Shown here: positions 7,759 to 17,595 of the stretch, piece after piece
Layout: the number at the start of each line of letters is the position of its first letter
How positions within the stretch are numbered: position 1 is the first letter of the stretch
Assembly: GCF_026427595.1 (NCBI RefSeq)
Contig: NZ_CP101527.1
Location: 186,001 to 250,000 of the forward strand
Origin: Alkalimarinus sediminis
Lineage (GTDB): Bacteria; Pseudomonadota; Gammaproteobacteria; Pseudomonadales; Oleiphilaceae
Length of the DNA stretch: 64,000 nucleotides
Direction of reading: 5' to 3'
Notes under the pieces: model-generated
The model's database searches: none
Seen by the model: only the letters and a program-made list of their open reading frames with translations
What the model was told of the DNA's origin: nothing
Translations under genes and position numbers: made by a program

Positions 7759-10599
7759 TTAGTTTGTGACGACCACTCGAATGGCTTGCAGTTGCACAGT
7801 ACTTCGGTTTATTGCGTCTGCCGAGGCGCTAATCTGTTGTTTAAAGAAACTGATCTCTTCATCTCGAATGGCTGGATTAATGGCCTGTAATGCTTCTAAT
7901 CGGTCGACTTCGACTTTTAAGCTACGCATCATCTTCTCATTCGCCTTATTGAGAATGTCAGGTAGTGCCTGCTCGGCAACCGTTGTCGCGTGGGTGAGCA
8001 TCTTTTCGATATCGTGACGCACCTGCTTAACAATGGCTTGAGCGGTATTTCGCTTCACTTTCTCACACATACCGTTGAGGCGCTCATGAGGTAGTACTTG
8101 GCCTAAGTCTCTGCCGTTTACGTCTGACATCACGCGAATGGGGGTGATGGGCAAAAAGCGGTCAACCTGTAACTGTTTTGGCGCAATACAGTTGACGGTG
8201 TAATAGGTTTCGAGCAGCAATGTACCAGGCTGCAGACCTTTGACTGAAATTGTCGCGACAGTCGCATTACCCAGTTCTGCGGTTTGTACCATCTCCATGC
8301 TTTCGACCACCATCGGGTGCTCCCAGCTCAAAAACTCCATATCTTCTCGAGAGAGTGCTTTTTCTCGAGAGAAAGTGATGGTGTTGCCGTCATCTTTGAG
8401 CCCCGGGAAGTGGCTGGTGAACATATGGTCTGATGGACGAATAACATGGGCATGATCGGAGTGATGCTCTTGGTCAACACCAAACTGGTTGAATAGTCGC
8501 ATCATAAACTCTTCTAGCAACGGGCTATCTTCTTCTTCCTCAATCGTCGAAATAATCGCCTCCGCCTGAGGCAGTTTGCAGGAGTTTAACTCGAGCAGTT
8601 GATCGCGTCCTTCATGGAGCAGTTGACGCATCTTTTCGGTATGAGCTGCTGTATCAGCAATCAGGGCATTGATTTGGCCATCATTGACTTGCAGTTGCTC
8701 TAGTAGCTCAAGCTCAAACTGTTCGTATATGGAGTAGCCTACCGAACAGCTCTGTTCGAACAAGTTGATACCTTCATGATACCAGCGGAACAAGCTCTCT
8801 TGAGATGTTGCTTCTAAATAGGGTACATGAATTTGAATGGTTTCAGTTTGACCAATTCGGTCAAGACGTCCAATGCGTTGTTCGAGTAAGTCTGGGTTAA
8901 GAGGCAGATCGAACAGCACTAAATGATGGGCAAACTGGAAGTTTCGTCCTTCGCTGCCTATCTCCGAACAGATAAGAGTTTGAGCACCGCCTTCTGTCTC
9001 AGCAAAGTAAGCAGAGGCTCGATCTCGTTCAATAATCGAAAGTCCTTCATAGAATGCAGCGCTTCGAATACCGGCGCGCAGCTGAAGGTACTGTTCTAAG
9101 GCAACTGCGGTACTGGCATTGGCACAGATAACCAAGACCTTTTCAGACTTAAGCTGTTTTAGTTTGGCTTCGAGCCATGACACACGAGGGTCGCTTTGAA
9201 TCCACTCGTCTGCTTCTGTAATCACTTCAGGGTATAAACCGGTAATCCCCGTTGTATGATTTTGATATAGCGCAGGCACAGGCAGTGGATAGCTGCTAAG
9301 TTTTCGTTGAGGGAAGCCTTTGATTGCTGCTCGAGTATTGCGAAACAATACTCGGCCAGTGCCATGCTGATCAAGCAACCGAGCAATGATGCCTTCGATG
9401 TCTTGGGCATCTGAAACGTCAGTGAACTCACCTAACTGCTTGAGCAGTTCAGGGCTAATTGGCGCTCCACTGCTTTGCAGTTCAACCAATTGTTGCACTA
9501 GTAGATTCAGCGGCTGATACCCTGCTTCTTCTTGCTTAAAGCGCTCTAAATCATAGAATCGAGAGGGGTCGAGTAGGCGAAGGCGGGCAAAGTGGCTTTC
9601 AATACCTACTTGCTCAGGAGTTGCTGTTAATAGCAATAACCCAGCGCTATTGCTGGCGAGCTGTTCAACGCACTGGTACTCAATACTGGCCTCGGTTTCG
9701 CTCCAATGAAGATGGTGTGCTTCATCAACGGTCAGCAAATCCCATGACGCTTCGACCGCATGGGTTTTGGCCGCTGGGTTTTCTGTTAAGAAGTCGAGAC
9801 TACAGAGTACTAACTGCTCGGTTTCGAATGGGTTTGACTGAGTATCTGCTTCGACAGCAAACTCATCGCCTTCGTCGTTGTTTGATTGGGTCAGTGCATC
9901 GTAGCGGCTCTGATCAAATATTGAGAATGCCAGATTAAAGCGACGTAGCATTTCTACCAGCCATTGGTGGATAAGGCTATCTGGAACAACAATAAGCGCT
10001 CTTTTAGCTCGACCAGTATGGATTTGATAGTGCAGAATCATGCCGGCTTCGATGGTTTTACCTAAGCCGACTTCGTCAGCCAAAAGGACACGAGGTGCAA
10101 ATCGTTGCGCCACTTCGTTAGCGATATATACCTGGTGGGGCAGGTGGTTGGTTCGTGCGCCCAATAGCCCTTTGACAGATGATTGCTGCAAGCGATGGAT
10201 ATGGTTAAGAGTCTCTATTCTTAATGTGAATGCTTTGTTTTTATCGAAGTGGCCGCTAAATAATCGATGTTGGGGGGCTGTTAATTGCACAAAACAGCTT
10301 AAATCGAGTTCTTCAATCGTTGCGCCATTGCCTTCTTCGTCTTCGCAGTGGTAGATGTAGATACCATCAACTTCTTCTGCACTGGTTACGTGATATTTTA
10401 GATCATCTAGTGTGGTGATCTGCTCCCCTTCATTATAAATCAGGCGACTTAAGGGGGCATTGTCAGCGGCATAAGTACGCTCTTCGCCAACTGCAGGAAA
10501 ACTAACTGTAATACGTCGGCCATTTACTTCGGAAATAATCCCCAAGCCCAGTTTTGATTCGGTATGGCTGACCCAGCGTTGTCCAAGAATAAATTGCAT
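7759..10599 (-). CDS. rapA: RNA polymerase-associated protein RapA (Swi2/Snf2 ATPase)
   Basis: 946 residues (E. coli RapA 968). The N-terminal Tudor-like region begins MQFILGQRWVSHTESKLGLG. The SNF2 ATPase core has Walker A DEVGLGKT (175-182), DEAH (292-295), the LLLLTATP motif III and, in the second lobe, ICSEIGSEGRNFQFA and LEQRIGRLDRIGQT (motifs V and VI). The long RapA-specific C-terminus follows. RapA binds core RNA polymerase and recycles it after termination, especially at high salt. It is transcribed alone on the minus strand. Two 14-bp direct repeats 21 bp apart precede the ATG. No obvious defects. Confidence 0.97.
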   Translation of the reverse strand: MQFILGQRWVSHTESKLGLGIISEVNGRRITVSFPAVGEERTYAADNAPLSRLIYNEGEQITTLDDLKYHVTSAEEVDGIYIYHCEDEEGNGATIEELDLSCFVQLTAPQHRLFSGHFDKNKAFTLRIETLNHIHRLQQSSVKGLLGARTNHLPHQVYIANEVAQRFAPRVLLADEVGLGKTIEAGMILHYQIHTGRAKRALIVVPDSLIHQWLVEMLRRFNLAFSIFDQSRYDALTQSNNDEGDEFAVEADTQSNPFETEQLVLCSLDFLTENPAAKTHAVEASWDLLTVDEAHHLHWSETEASIEYQCVEQLASNSAGLLLLTATPEQVGIESHFARLRLLDPSRFYDLERFKQEEAGYQPLNLLVQQLVELQSSGAPISPELLKQLGEFTDVSDAQDIEGIIARLLDQHGTGRVLFRNTRAAIKGFPQRKLSSYPLPVPALYQNHTTGITGLYPEVITEADEWIQSDPRVSWLEAKLKQLKSEKVLVICANASTAVALEQYLQLRAGIRSAAFYEGLSIIERDRASAYFAETEGGAQTLICSEIGSEGRNFQFAHHLVLFDLPLNPDLLEQRIGRLDRIGQTETIQIHVPYLEATSQESLFRWYHEGINLFEQSCSVGYSIYEQFELELLEQLQVNDGQINALIADTAAHTEKMRQLLHEGRDQLLELNSCKLPQAEAIISTIEEEEDSPLLEEFMMRLFNQFGVDQEHHSDHAHVIRPSDHMFTSHFPGLKDDGNTITFSREKALSREDMEFLSWEHPMVVESMEMVQTAELGNATVATISVKGLQPGTLLLETYYTVNCIAPKQLQVDRFLPITPIRVMSDVNGRDLGQVLPHERLNGMCEKVKRNTAQAIVKQVRHDIEKMLTHATTVAEQALPDILNKANEKMMRSLKVEVDRLEALQAINPAIRDEEISFFKQQISASADAINRSTVQLQAIRVVVTN

Positions 10600-10622
10600 G
10601 GTGTGAATTGCCTATTGAATTG

Positions 10623-10657
10623 TAAATCGTGTTTGATAAGTTATAAATCGTGTTTGA
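10623..10657. repeat. two direct repeats upstream of rapA, 21-bp period
   Basis: TAAATCGTGTTTGA occurs identically at 10623-10636 and 10644-10657. The 21-bp period equals two helical turns and the copies lie 24-58 bp upstream of the rapA ATG. Such an arrangement could be tandem binding sites for a regulator or a local slippage duplication. The rest of 10600-10867, between divergent rapA and the SDR gene, shows no gene. Confidence 0.6.
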
Positions 10658-10867
10658 AGTGCGGCGATTTTACCAGATTGGACTAGCTCGGTGGTCATAT
10701 TTAAAGGATTTATTTTTCCTATAATCGATACAGCTTGAAAGCCAGTAGGAGGCTTAATTTCGTCAGCAAACATGTGCCAATGGAAGTGCTAAGATTAATT
10801 AGATGGGATAGTCTAACGGCAGTATTGATTGAAAACCGTTATTCGAAATTATCTAAGCGGAGCCATA

Positions 10868-11656
10868 ATGAAAAAGAAAAATAACCGAACCAAAGGTAAA
10901 ACAATTGTGATAACCGGTGCGTCCAGTGGAATTGGCCGTGCTGCGGCAATACAGTTGGGCGAAGCTGGTGCCAAAGTTCTGCTAGTGGCTAGACGTGAAG
11001 ATGCCCTCAATGAAGTCGTCGATATGATAAAGGCTTCCGGTGGGCAGGCGCAGTCCTATCCAACAGATTTATCTGATCTTGATGCGGTGGACCAACTGGG
11101 CGATAAACTCCTCGCAGAGCACGCTAGAATTGATGTCTTGGTCAATAATGCTGGGCGGTCTATCCGCCGTCCTGTGGTCGAATCTTTGCAGCGATACCAC
11201 GACTTTGAACGGTGTATGGTGCTCAACTACTACTCACCGGTGCGCCTTACCCGCAAACTATTACCCTCGATGTTAGACGCACATGACGGTCAGATCGTTA
11301 ACTCATCTACCTGGGGGACGATGCTGCCTGTAGCAGGGTTTGGCCCCTACAATGCTAGTAAAGCCGCTTTGGACTCTATCGCTGAATGCATGCGGGTGGA
11401 ATTGGCCGACAAGGGGATTGCTATCACTCAGGTTCACTTCCCTTTGGTTCATACTCCAATGAGTAATGCTACAGAGAAATTCAAGAAACTCCCCGGGCTG
11501 TCTGCGGAAGAAGCAGGTGAGTGGATCGTAAGAGCGGTGGAAGAGAGACCCCCGATCATCATTGATGCAAAAACACGCGTGGCTAGAGGATTTTATTACC
11601 ACTTTCCCAGAGTATCGGAAGCCATCTCAAGACGGCTCCCATTTTCTGTTAAGTAG
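10868..11656 (+). CDS. short-chain dehydrogenase/reductase
   Basis: 262 residues from the ATG at 10868, preceded by GCGGAG at good spacing; the frame also opens at 10829 but without a better site. Classical SDR: TGASSGIG nucleotide-binding motif at about residues 17-24, NNAG, catalytic Ser in VNSSTWG and the YxxxK pair in YNASK. The Arg after the first strand (VARRED) suggests NADP preference. The C-terminal segment RGFYYHFPRVSEAISRRLP is basic and aromatic and resembles SDRs acting on lipid substrates such as long-chain ketones or acyl chains; that is inference. It is convergent with the OFA carrier gene, 17 bp between stops. Confidence 0.88.
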   Translation: MKKKNNRTKGKTIVITGASSGIGRAAAIQLGEAGAKVLLVARREDALNEVVDMIKASGGQAQSYPTDLSDLDAVDQLGDKLLAEHARIDVLVNNAGRSIRRPVVESLQRYHDFERCMVLNYYSPVRLTRKLLPSMLDAHDGQIVNSSTWGTMLPVAGFGPYNASKAALDSIAECMRVELADKGIAITQVHFPLVHTPMSNATEKFKKLPGLSAEEAGEWIVRAVEERPPIIIDAKTRVARGFYYHFPRVSEAISRRLPFSVK

Positions 11657-11673
11657 ATATGGTTATAGATCAC

Positions 11674-12924
11674 CTAAGCAGTGGTGGGCTCTTTCATACG
11701 CAAGGCCACGACAGCTGCAATGGCTAACAGTACGCCTGCCACCATGAACGAAGACGCAAAGCTACCTGTTGATGACACCAGCATTGACGATATGCGAGTC
11801 ATTACAAAGCCGCCAACGCCCCAAGAGGTAAATAGTAAACCATAGTTAACCCCCATGGATTTTACGCCCCATGCGCTTTTACAAAATGCAGGGAACAGCG
11901 CGAGGTTAGTACCATAGTTAAAGCCGATAAAGGTTGCCGATAATACGATAAAGAAGGCGACAGAGCCCTCAGCACTGACCACGATAATGGCTAAAAACAT
12001 ATTGAGCGCTTGCAACCCTAAAAATATCGCCAGTGCCATCGAGCGACCTAGCGCATCTGATACAACCCCTGCAATAATGCGGCCTGAAGCATTACCTACG
12101 GCCATTATGGCGACTGCGATAAAGGCTGCATCACCCATGCTGCTTTTAGCCATTCCGGCCAAATTACCAATGACCATCAGGCCTGCACCAGCACCGATAA
12201 AATACAAAAACCACAGCTTCCAGAATGTTCCAGTAAACAGTACGGCTTTGCCAGACAACTCAGGTACAGCAGGAAGAGGTGCTTGTTCAGTTGTGCTCAG
12301 AGATGGACTAGAAGATTCAGTTATATAGCCTGCAGGAGGGTTCACTAAAAATCGTGACAGGGCACTAACAACAATAAAGAACGCAACCGCAAAGAACAAC
12401 ATGGTGCCTTGTAGGCCCCAGAGGTCAACCAGATAAGCCGCTAGCGGTGCAATGTAAACGGGAGCAAGACCAAAGCCCGCTACCACAAGACCTGCAATAA
12501 GCCCTGTGCGCGCGCCCGGAAACCACTTTAACGCGGGAGGGGTTGCAGAGGCATAACCAAAGCCAATACCCGCACCGGTTAAAACACCAAAGCCTAAAAT
12601 CCATATGGTATAACTGGTGCTTTGAGAGATAAGCAGTAGCCCTAAACCTACCAATATACCGCCGGTTAGTGCTGTCAGCCGAGGGCCAAACTTATCTTGG
12701 CATTTACCTGCCAAAATCATCGAAAAGGCAAATACCAAGCAACATACCGCATAAGGGTCTGCAACCGAGGCACGATCCCAATTGAATGCTCCCGTGCCTG
12801 ATTCGATCGACTCTACGATGATCGCCTGGTAGATGCTCCAAGTGTAAAGTACACCTAAAGCCAAGTTGATCCCCAGGCCGGCAAACGTAACCGTCCATCC
12901 CTTGTTTTTGAATATCTCTGCCAT
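11674..12924 (-). CDS. OFA-type major facilitator superfamily carrier
   Basis: 416 residues, about twelve membrane helices. The N-terminus NKGWTVTFAGLGINLALGVLYTWSIY is the typical start of the oxalate/formate antiporter (OFA) family. AGKCQDKFGPR is the MFS signature loop after helix 2, and GAGIGFGYASATPPALKWFPGARTG is a strongly conserved OFA stretch (here helices 4-5). A hydrophilic loop around residues 200-225 separates the halves. Family members carry small monocarboxylates or dicarboxylates such as lactate, formate or oxalate; no substrate can be assigned. Located between the SDR (convergent) and pgm (same strand, 147 bp upstream). Confidence 0.87.
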   Translation of the reverse strand: MAEIFKNKGWTVTFAGLGINLALGVLYTWSIYQAIIVESIESGTGAFNWDRASVADPYAVCCLVFAFSMILAGKCQDKFGPRLTALTGGILVGLGLLLISQSTSYTIWILGFGVLTGAGIGFGYASATPPALKWFPGARTGLIAGLVVAGFGLAPVYIAPLAAYLVDLWGLQGTMLFFAVAFFIVVSALSRFLVNPPAGYITESSSPSLSTTEQAPLPAVPELSGKAVLFTGTFWKLWFLYFIGAGAGLMVIGNLAGMAKSSMGDAAFIAVAIMAVGNASGRIIAGVVSDALGRSMALAIFLGLQALNMFLAIIVVSAEGSVAFFIVLSATFIGFNYGTNLALFPAFCKSAWGVKSMGVNYGLLFTSWGVGGFVMTRISSMLVSSTGSFASSFMVAGVLLAIAAVVALRMKEPTTA

Positions 12925-13056
12925 GCTTAAGCCTTATATACCGAAATAGTGATCGGTGAAGGGTATCACCACCTCGGCTGACTGCATTAGCTTAGATCAA
13001 TTACGCAGAGTGAAATCTCAACTTTGGCTCGATTTGAGTGACTCTGACTGTCTTAT

Positions 13057-13086
13057 GTAATTAGTAAGTAACTACTTACTAATTAC
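13057..13086. repeat. 30-bp near-perfect palindrome across the pgm stop codon
   Basis: Two 14-bp arms, GTAATTAGTAAGTA (13057-13070) and its exact complement (13073-13086), are separated by 2 bp. The palindrome contains the pgm stop codon and the last four codons (Val-Ile-Ser-Lys). On the minus strand no T run follows, so it is not a canonical terminator. It could form a cruciform or protect the mRNA 3' end. Confidence 0.7.
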
Positions 13087-14718
13087 GGAGTCCACAAGTT
13101 GCTGCGCCTCTTTCAGTATTTGTTGTAGGTGATCTTCTCCACTGAAACTCTCAGCATAAATCTTGTAGATATCTTCAGTACCAGAAGGCCGAGCCGCAAA
13201 CCAACCATTTTGGGTCATGACTTTAAGGCCGCCGATGGCCGCGCCATTCCCAGATGCTTGGGTCAAACAGGCTTCAATTGGGTCACCTGCCAATGTTTCT
13301 GCGGTTAGCTGGTCGGTCGAGAGCTTTTTCAGGGCTGCTTTTTGTGCACGATTAGCCGGTGCTTCTATCCGTGCATAAAGCGGCGTACCGTGCTGTTGAG
13401 TGAGCTCGGTATAGAGTTGGCCAGGGTCTTTTCCGGTAACAGCAGTCATTTCGGCTGCGAGCAGGTTGAGGATAATGCCATCTTTGTCGGTGCTCCAAAC
13501 GGTGCCGTCTTTGCGTAAAAATGAGGCGCCAGCGCTCTCTTCGCCACCAAAACCAAAGCGTCCATTGGCTAAACCGTTAACAAACCACTTAAAGCCCACG
13601 GGTACTTCGACTAGCTCGCGTTCGAGTTGTTTTGCCACACGATCGACCATCGCGCTTGATACCAATGTTTTGCCAATAGCGGTGGTTGCTGACCACTGGG
13701 TGCGGGTCTTAAACAGGTACTCGATAGCGACGGCGAGATAGTGGTTTGGGTTTAGCAAACCTGAGCTTTTGGTCACGATGCCATGTCGGTCGTAGTCAGG
13801 GTCGTTGCCGAAGGCAATATCATATCGATCTTTTAATTCAATTAACCCTGCCATTGCCGCAGCAGAGGAGCAGTCCATTCGTACCTTGCCATCTTTATCG
13901 ACTCTCATAAATGAAAATGTCGGGTCTACTTTTTTATTGACCAGTTCAAGGTCAAGACCATAATGCTGAGCAATCGGCTCCCAGAAATCGATGCCTGAAC
14001 CGCCCATAGGGTCGACGCCAATTTTTAACCCTGAGCGCGCAATGGCGGCCATATCCACCACCTGATCAAGGGACTCAACATAGGGCTTGATGTAGTCATA
14101 TTCGGTAATAAACTCAGAGTTGAGCGCCGCTTGAAAAGAGATGCGTTTAACCTCTTTTAGATCGTCTGCCATTAGTTGGTTTGCACGGTCTTGAACCCAT
14201 TGGGTGACATCGGTATCGGCGGGGCCACCATTGGGTGGGTTATATTTGAACCCGCCATCTTCCGGTGGATTGTGTGATGGTGTTATGACTACACCGTCGG
14301 CTAACTCTGTGTGATTATCATCCGCATTGTAGGTCAGAATCGCGTGTGAAATAACGGGCGTTGGTGTGTAACCTCTGCCTGCTTGAATCATCACGTTGAC
14401 CTGATTGGCTGCGAATACTTCAACTGCCGAGATAAGCGCAGGTTCTGATAGTGCGTGGGTATCCATACCCATAAAAAGAGGGCCGTTGATGCCGTTGGCG
14501 GCTCTATGCTCGCAAACCGCCTGGGTAATCGCTAAAATGTGGCGTTCGTTAAAGCTTCGCTTAAAAGCGCTACCTCTATGCCCCGAGGTGCCAAAGGCGA
14601 CTAACTCATCAGGGTTCTCTGGGTTTGGTTGCTCCGAATAGTAGGCACTGATCAGACGAGGAATATTGATGAGCATTTCATCTGGTACAGGCTGACCAGC
14701 CAAAGGGTGTTTAGACAT
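13072..14718 (-). CDS. pgm: phosphoglucomutase (alpha-D-glucose phosphate-specific)
   Basis: 548 residues (E. coli Pgm 546). [10 protein letters not shown] lies at 41-50, the phospho-serine loop [11 protein letters not shown] has catalytic Ser148, the Mg site is DPDYDRHG, the sugar loop is [10 protein letters not shown] and the phosphate loop is [15 protein letters not shown] near the C-terminus, all in the family order. It interconverts glucose 1-phosphate and glucose 6-phosphate, feeding glycogen, LPS and exopolysaccharide nucleotide sugars. Divergent from serC with a 157-bp shared upstream region. The frame ends inside a 30-bp palindrome. Confidence 0.97.
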   Translation of the reverse strand: MSKHPLAGQPVPDEMLINIPRLISAYYSEQPNPENPDELVAFGTSGHRGSAFKRSFNERHILAITQAVCEHRAANGINGPLFMGMDTHALSEPALISAVEVFAANQVNVMIQAGRGYTPTPVISHAILTYNADDNHTELADGVVITPSHNPPEDGGFKYNPPNGGPADTDVTQWVQDRANQLMADDLKEVKRISFQAALNSEFITEYDYIKPYVESLDQVVDMAAIARSGLKIGVDPMGGSGIDFWEPIAQHYGLDLELVNKKVDPTFSFMRVDKDGKVRMDCSSAAAMAGLIELKDRYDIAFGNDPDYDRHGIVTKSSGLLNPNHYLAVAIEYLFKTRTQWSATTAIGKTLVSSAMVDRVAKQLERELVEVPVGFKWFVNGLANGRFGFGGEESAGASFLRKDGTVWSTDKDGIILNLLAAEMTAVTGKDPGQLYTELTQQHGTPLYARIEAPANRAQKAALKKLSTDQLTAETLAGDPIEACLTQASGNGAAIGGLKVMTQNGWFAARPSGTEDIYKIYAESFSGEDHLQQILKEAQQLVDSVISK

Positions 14719-14875
14719 GTTGCATCCTTGAGTACGGCTTAAACTAAATTAAAATTTGCCTATAAGCTTACGCGAATACGGCATGATATTCACTTGTCAT
14801 ACTTGATGAAATAGTGCTTGACGAATATGACGTAGATGTTTATATCTGCATGCATCTTAAATTGAAGGACGTGTA

Positions 14876-15988
14876 ATGAAACCTGCTAGTAAACCCGCAA
14901 ACCCAAATTTTTCATCAGGCCCTTGTAGTAAACGCCCAGGTTATAGCCTTGATCAGCTAGATATATCAACCCTAGGCCGTTCGCATCGCGCAAAGGTTGG
15001 CAAGAGTGCACTGGAGCGTGCTTGTGTTGATACGGCTAAACTACTTAGCTTGCCAGAGGGTTATCGAGTCGGCGTTGTACCTGCGTCAGATACTGGTGCA
15101 ATGGAAATGGCGATGTGGTCGATGTTGGGTGCGCGTCCGGTTGATGTGTTTGCATGGGAGTCGTTTGGTAAAGAGTGGCAAACGGATATTGTTAAGCAGT
15201 TAAAGCTCGATAACGTTAACAGCTACGTGGCTGACTACGGCCAATTGCCAGACATGAGCCAAGCCAACCCTGCCCACGATATTATCTTCACCATGAACGG
15301 CACCACTTCCGGCGTAAAAGTACCCAACGCCGACTGGATTAGTGACAGCCGAGAGGGTTTGACCTTCTGTGATGCGACTTCAGCCGTATTTGCGATGGAA
15401 ATGCCATGGGAAAAGCTCGACGTTATTACCTTTAGCTGGCAAAAAGTACTGGGCGGTGAGGGTGCTCACGGTATGCTTATTTTGAGCCCAAGAGCAGTCG
15501 AACGTTTGGAGTCATATACACCTGCTTGGCCACTGCCTAAAATCTTCAGACTTACCAAGGGTGGTAAGTTGATTGAAGGTATTTTTGAAGGTGCGACGAT
15601 CAATACCCCTTCTATGCTCTGTGTGGCGGATTATTTAGATGCACTGGATTGGGTTAGTGAGATTGGTGGAGTATCGGCCTGTATCGAAAAATCCCGCAAC
15701 AATTTGGCGGTTATCGAAGCGTTTGTTGAACAAAATGGCTGGATACACTTTTTGGCTGAAACGCCCGAAACCCGATCCAATACGAGTGTCTGCTTAACCT
15801 TAGACTTAACCGAAGCGCAAACTAAACAGCTGGCTAAGTTGCTAGAAGAAGAGGGTGTTGCGTTTGATATAGGCGCTTACCGAGATGCTCCGGCTGGGTT
15901 GAGAATCTGGTGTGGTAGTACGGTTGAAGCGAGTGATCTTGAGGCGTTGATGCCTTGGTTGGCATGGGCGTATCAAGAGGTTTGTTAA
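14876..15988 (+). CDS. serC: phosphoserine aminotransferase, Methanosarcina/alphaproteobacterial type
   Basis: 370 residues. It starts with [18 protein letters not shown] and has GRSHRAK and [16 protein letters not shown]. The PLP-binding lysine is K190 in [14 protein letters not shown]; this FSWQKxLGGE loop and the PNFSSGPC start define the serC_2 subfamily (TIGR01365), distinct from the E. coli SerC type. It transfers an amino group from glutamate to 3-phosphohydroxypyruvate in serine synthesis, and may also act in pyridoxine synthesis. The ATG start has AAGGA 8 bp upstream. It is not next to serA or pheA, which often flank serC in gammaproteobacteria. A REP-like cluster follows the stop. 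Confidence 0.9.
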   Translation: MKPASKPANPNFSSGPCSKRPGYSLDQLDISTLGRSHRAKVGKSALERACVDTAKLLSLPEGYRVGVVPASDTGAMEMAMWSMLGARPVDVFAWESFGKEWQTDIVKQLKLDNVNSYVADYGQLPDMSQANPAHDIIFTMNGTTSGVKVPNADWISDSREGLTFCDATSAVFAMEMPWEKLDVITFSWQKVLGGEGAHGMLILSPRAVERLESYTPAWPLPKIFRLTKGGKLIEGIFEGATINTPSMLCVADYLDALDWVSEIGGVSACIEKSRNNLAVIEAFVEQNGWIHFLAETPETRSNTSVCLTLDLTEAQTKQLAKLLEEEGVAFDIGAYRDAPAGLRIWCGSTVEASDLEALMPWLAWAYQEVC

Positions 15989-16013
15989 AAACTCCTTGAA
16001 AACCCCACTTTGT

Positions 16014-16160
16014 TGTCACCCCCGCGAAGGCGGGGGGGCAGTGTTTTAGATCAGAACATTGGATTCCCGCCTTCGCGGGAATGACTGCAGTTTTGGGGCT
16101 GTGTTTTAGATTAGAACAATGGATTCGCGCCTTCGCGGGAATGACTGCAGTTTTGGGAGT
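16014..16160. repeat. REP-like hairpins with a 60-bp tandem duplication
   Basis: Two tandem 60-bp units (16041-16100 and 16101-16160) differ at only five positions by eye. Each contains a CGCCTTCGCGGGAATGACTG hairpin segment and a TTTAGATYAGAAC segment. Just upstream, 16017-16037 holds an inverted copy of the hairpin core (CCCCCGCGAAGGCGGGGG). The same TTCCCGCGAAGGCGGGAA hairpin recurs at 54929-54948. These are dispersed intergenic palindromes of the REP type and may also serve as the serC transcription end. Confidence 0.8.
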
Positions 16161-16225
16161 GGCTCAGGGCGTTAAGGGGGTGAGTGTTCCTTGATTCCCC
16201 TGCGCTCATCATGGCTATGTTAGGT

Positions 16226-16768
16226 TTACCACATCAAGTCATCAGGTACTTCGTAATCTGCATACGGGTCATCTGGGTCGATATCATTTTTTTCTTCTAT
16301 ACAGATCGCCATATCGGGGTCGCGTTTATGAATGCGTACGGCGACTTCTGTAGGTACAAGGCGGTAGCTATCGCCATATATCGCAATCGATAAAAGCCCT
16401 TTCATCAGCTTGGTTTGCAGCTCTTTATTGACGTATAGCTTTTTAATTTGAGTACCGTGCACAAAGTTATACGCGATATCAGCCTCTTTAGGTATCTCTA
16501 CCATATTACTTTCTATTAGCTGTTTTATTTCAGCTTCGGCGGCGCGTTTCTCTTTTTCAATCTTCTGTTGCAGGTTGAGGGCTTGATCTCGCTTTATTTG
16601 CTCTTCGCGGGCAGCTGCGGCTTTTTCTTTGGCTGCCTGAATCTCTTCAGGTAGTTGGCCCGACTTCTTTGCATTTTTGGCTTTTTTAGCTTCTTTTTTA
16701 GCTTTCTGCGCCTGTTTTTTGTTGGCGAGGCCCATATTCAATAGTTGATCTTGTAGTGAACCGCTCAT
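16226..16768 (-). CDS. DUF2058 family protein (YaiL-like)
   Basis: 180 residues. It starts SGSLQDQLLNMGLANKKQAQKAKKEAKKA, a very basic Lys/Ala helix at residues 15-40 followed by a long Glu/Lys/Ala coiled coil to about 90. A small globular domain follows: YNFVHGTQIKKLYVNKELQTKLMKGLLSI and YRLVPTEVAVRI. It ends in an acidic DDPYADYEVPDDLMW tail. This arrangement is DUF2058 (PF09831; YaiL in E. coli, linked to nucleoprotein and poly-nucleotide binding by annotation only). Cytoplasmic. Monocistronic on the minus strand. Function unproven; the basic helix would suit nucleic-acid or ribosome contact. Confidence 0.88.
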   Translation of the reverse strand: MSGSLQDQLLNMGLANKKQAQKAKKEAKKAKNAKKSGQLPEEIQAAKEKAAAAREEQIKRDQALNLQQKIEKEKRAAEAEIKQLIESNMVEIPKEADIAYNFVHGTQIKKLYVNKELQTKLMKGLLSIAIYGDSYRLVPTEVAVRIHKRDPDMAICIEEKNDIDPDDPYADYEVPDDLMW

Positions 16769-16918
16769 TGTTCTATGCCATTAGAAAATTGATTGAAATT
16801 GTTCGGTAATTGAGGGGAAGACTATACCATATAAACGAAGGCTAGCCGAAATGCAGTTTTATCGAGAAGAGGCAGTATGACAGGCTCATACACCTGCCAT
16901 ACTCAAACATTTTAAGCT

Positions 16919-17365
16919 TTAGAAACCAAAGCGGGTGAGCAGGTTATTACCGGTTTTAGTAAACAGCAACCAACCTAAGACAGCGCCACCAATGGCAGAG
17001 GTAATTACGCCATTAAGAAAATAGGCGAGAGACCATTCGCTTAGGTTAAATGCGATATTGATCGTTTCCATCTTAATTGCCGCTAGCTTAGCAACAACGC
17101 CCAAAATGAGGACTGAGAAAAAGATAGTACCTATTATTGCTTGTTTACCTTCTAGTTGGTCGACTAGTGCGAAAACGAGGAAAACCCCTAATACGGCTCC
17201 CATGCCAATGCCGCCTACACCCACAGTCCATAAGGTTTTATCCACCAGTTGCTCACTTGAACCGGTTAAAAAACTAAATAGAACCAAGTTAATAATTTCA
17301 ATAAAAACCGCAAGAAAAATCGAAAAAGTGAGCGGTCTGGTGTACATAAGACGAGCTTGATTCAT
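16919..17365 (-). CDS. small four-helix membrane protein, unknown
   Basis: 148 residues with four predicted membrane helices (about 12-32, 45-68, 76-95 and 112-136). Charged residues are concentrated at the N-terminus (NQARLMYTRP) and C-terminus (TKTGNNLLTRFGF). I recognise no domain. Gly-rich helix 2 (VGVGGIGMGAVLGVFLVF) and helix 4 (AIGGAVLGWLLF) could support packing in an oligomer. It stands alone on the minus strand between DUF2058 and a divergent methyltransferase-like gene; 17366-17595 upstream has no other gene. It could be a stress or envelope protein, but nothing in the sequence decides this. Confidence 0.65.
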   Translation of the reverse strand: MNQARLMYTRPLTFSIFLAVFIEIINLVLFSFLTGSSEQLVDKTLWTVGVGGIGMGAVLGVFLVFALVDQLEGKQAIIGTIFFSVLILGVVAKLAAIKMETINIAFNLSEWSLAYFLNGVITSAIGGAVLGWLLFTKTGNNLLTRFGF

Positions 17366-17595
17366 CTGTACATTCTCCTGTTTATAATTTTGGTGCGAAG
17401 TATATCTTAAAATTTTGCCTCACCATCTCTAGGCGATACACACTAAATTTTGGTGGCAAGCTTTTAAGATGTTAATTAAGGCACTATCGTGTTTAATATT
17501 TGCTAGAGCCTAGGTGATTAACTGATAATGGCTCGTTTGCCCCTTATCGTGTTCATAAGTACCAATTATGCCTCCTATGGCTCAAGGTAATAGTG

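Noticed and set aside
11674-12924. Oxalate/formate exchange for the OFA carrier
   Set aside because: No oxalate decarboxylation genes are nearby, so only the transporter family can be stated.
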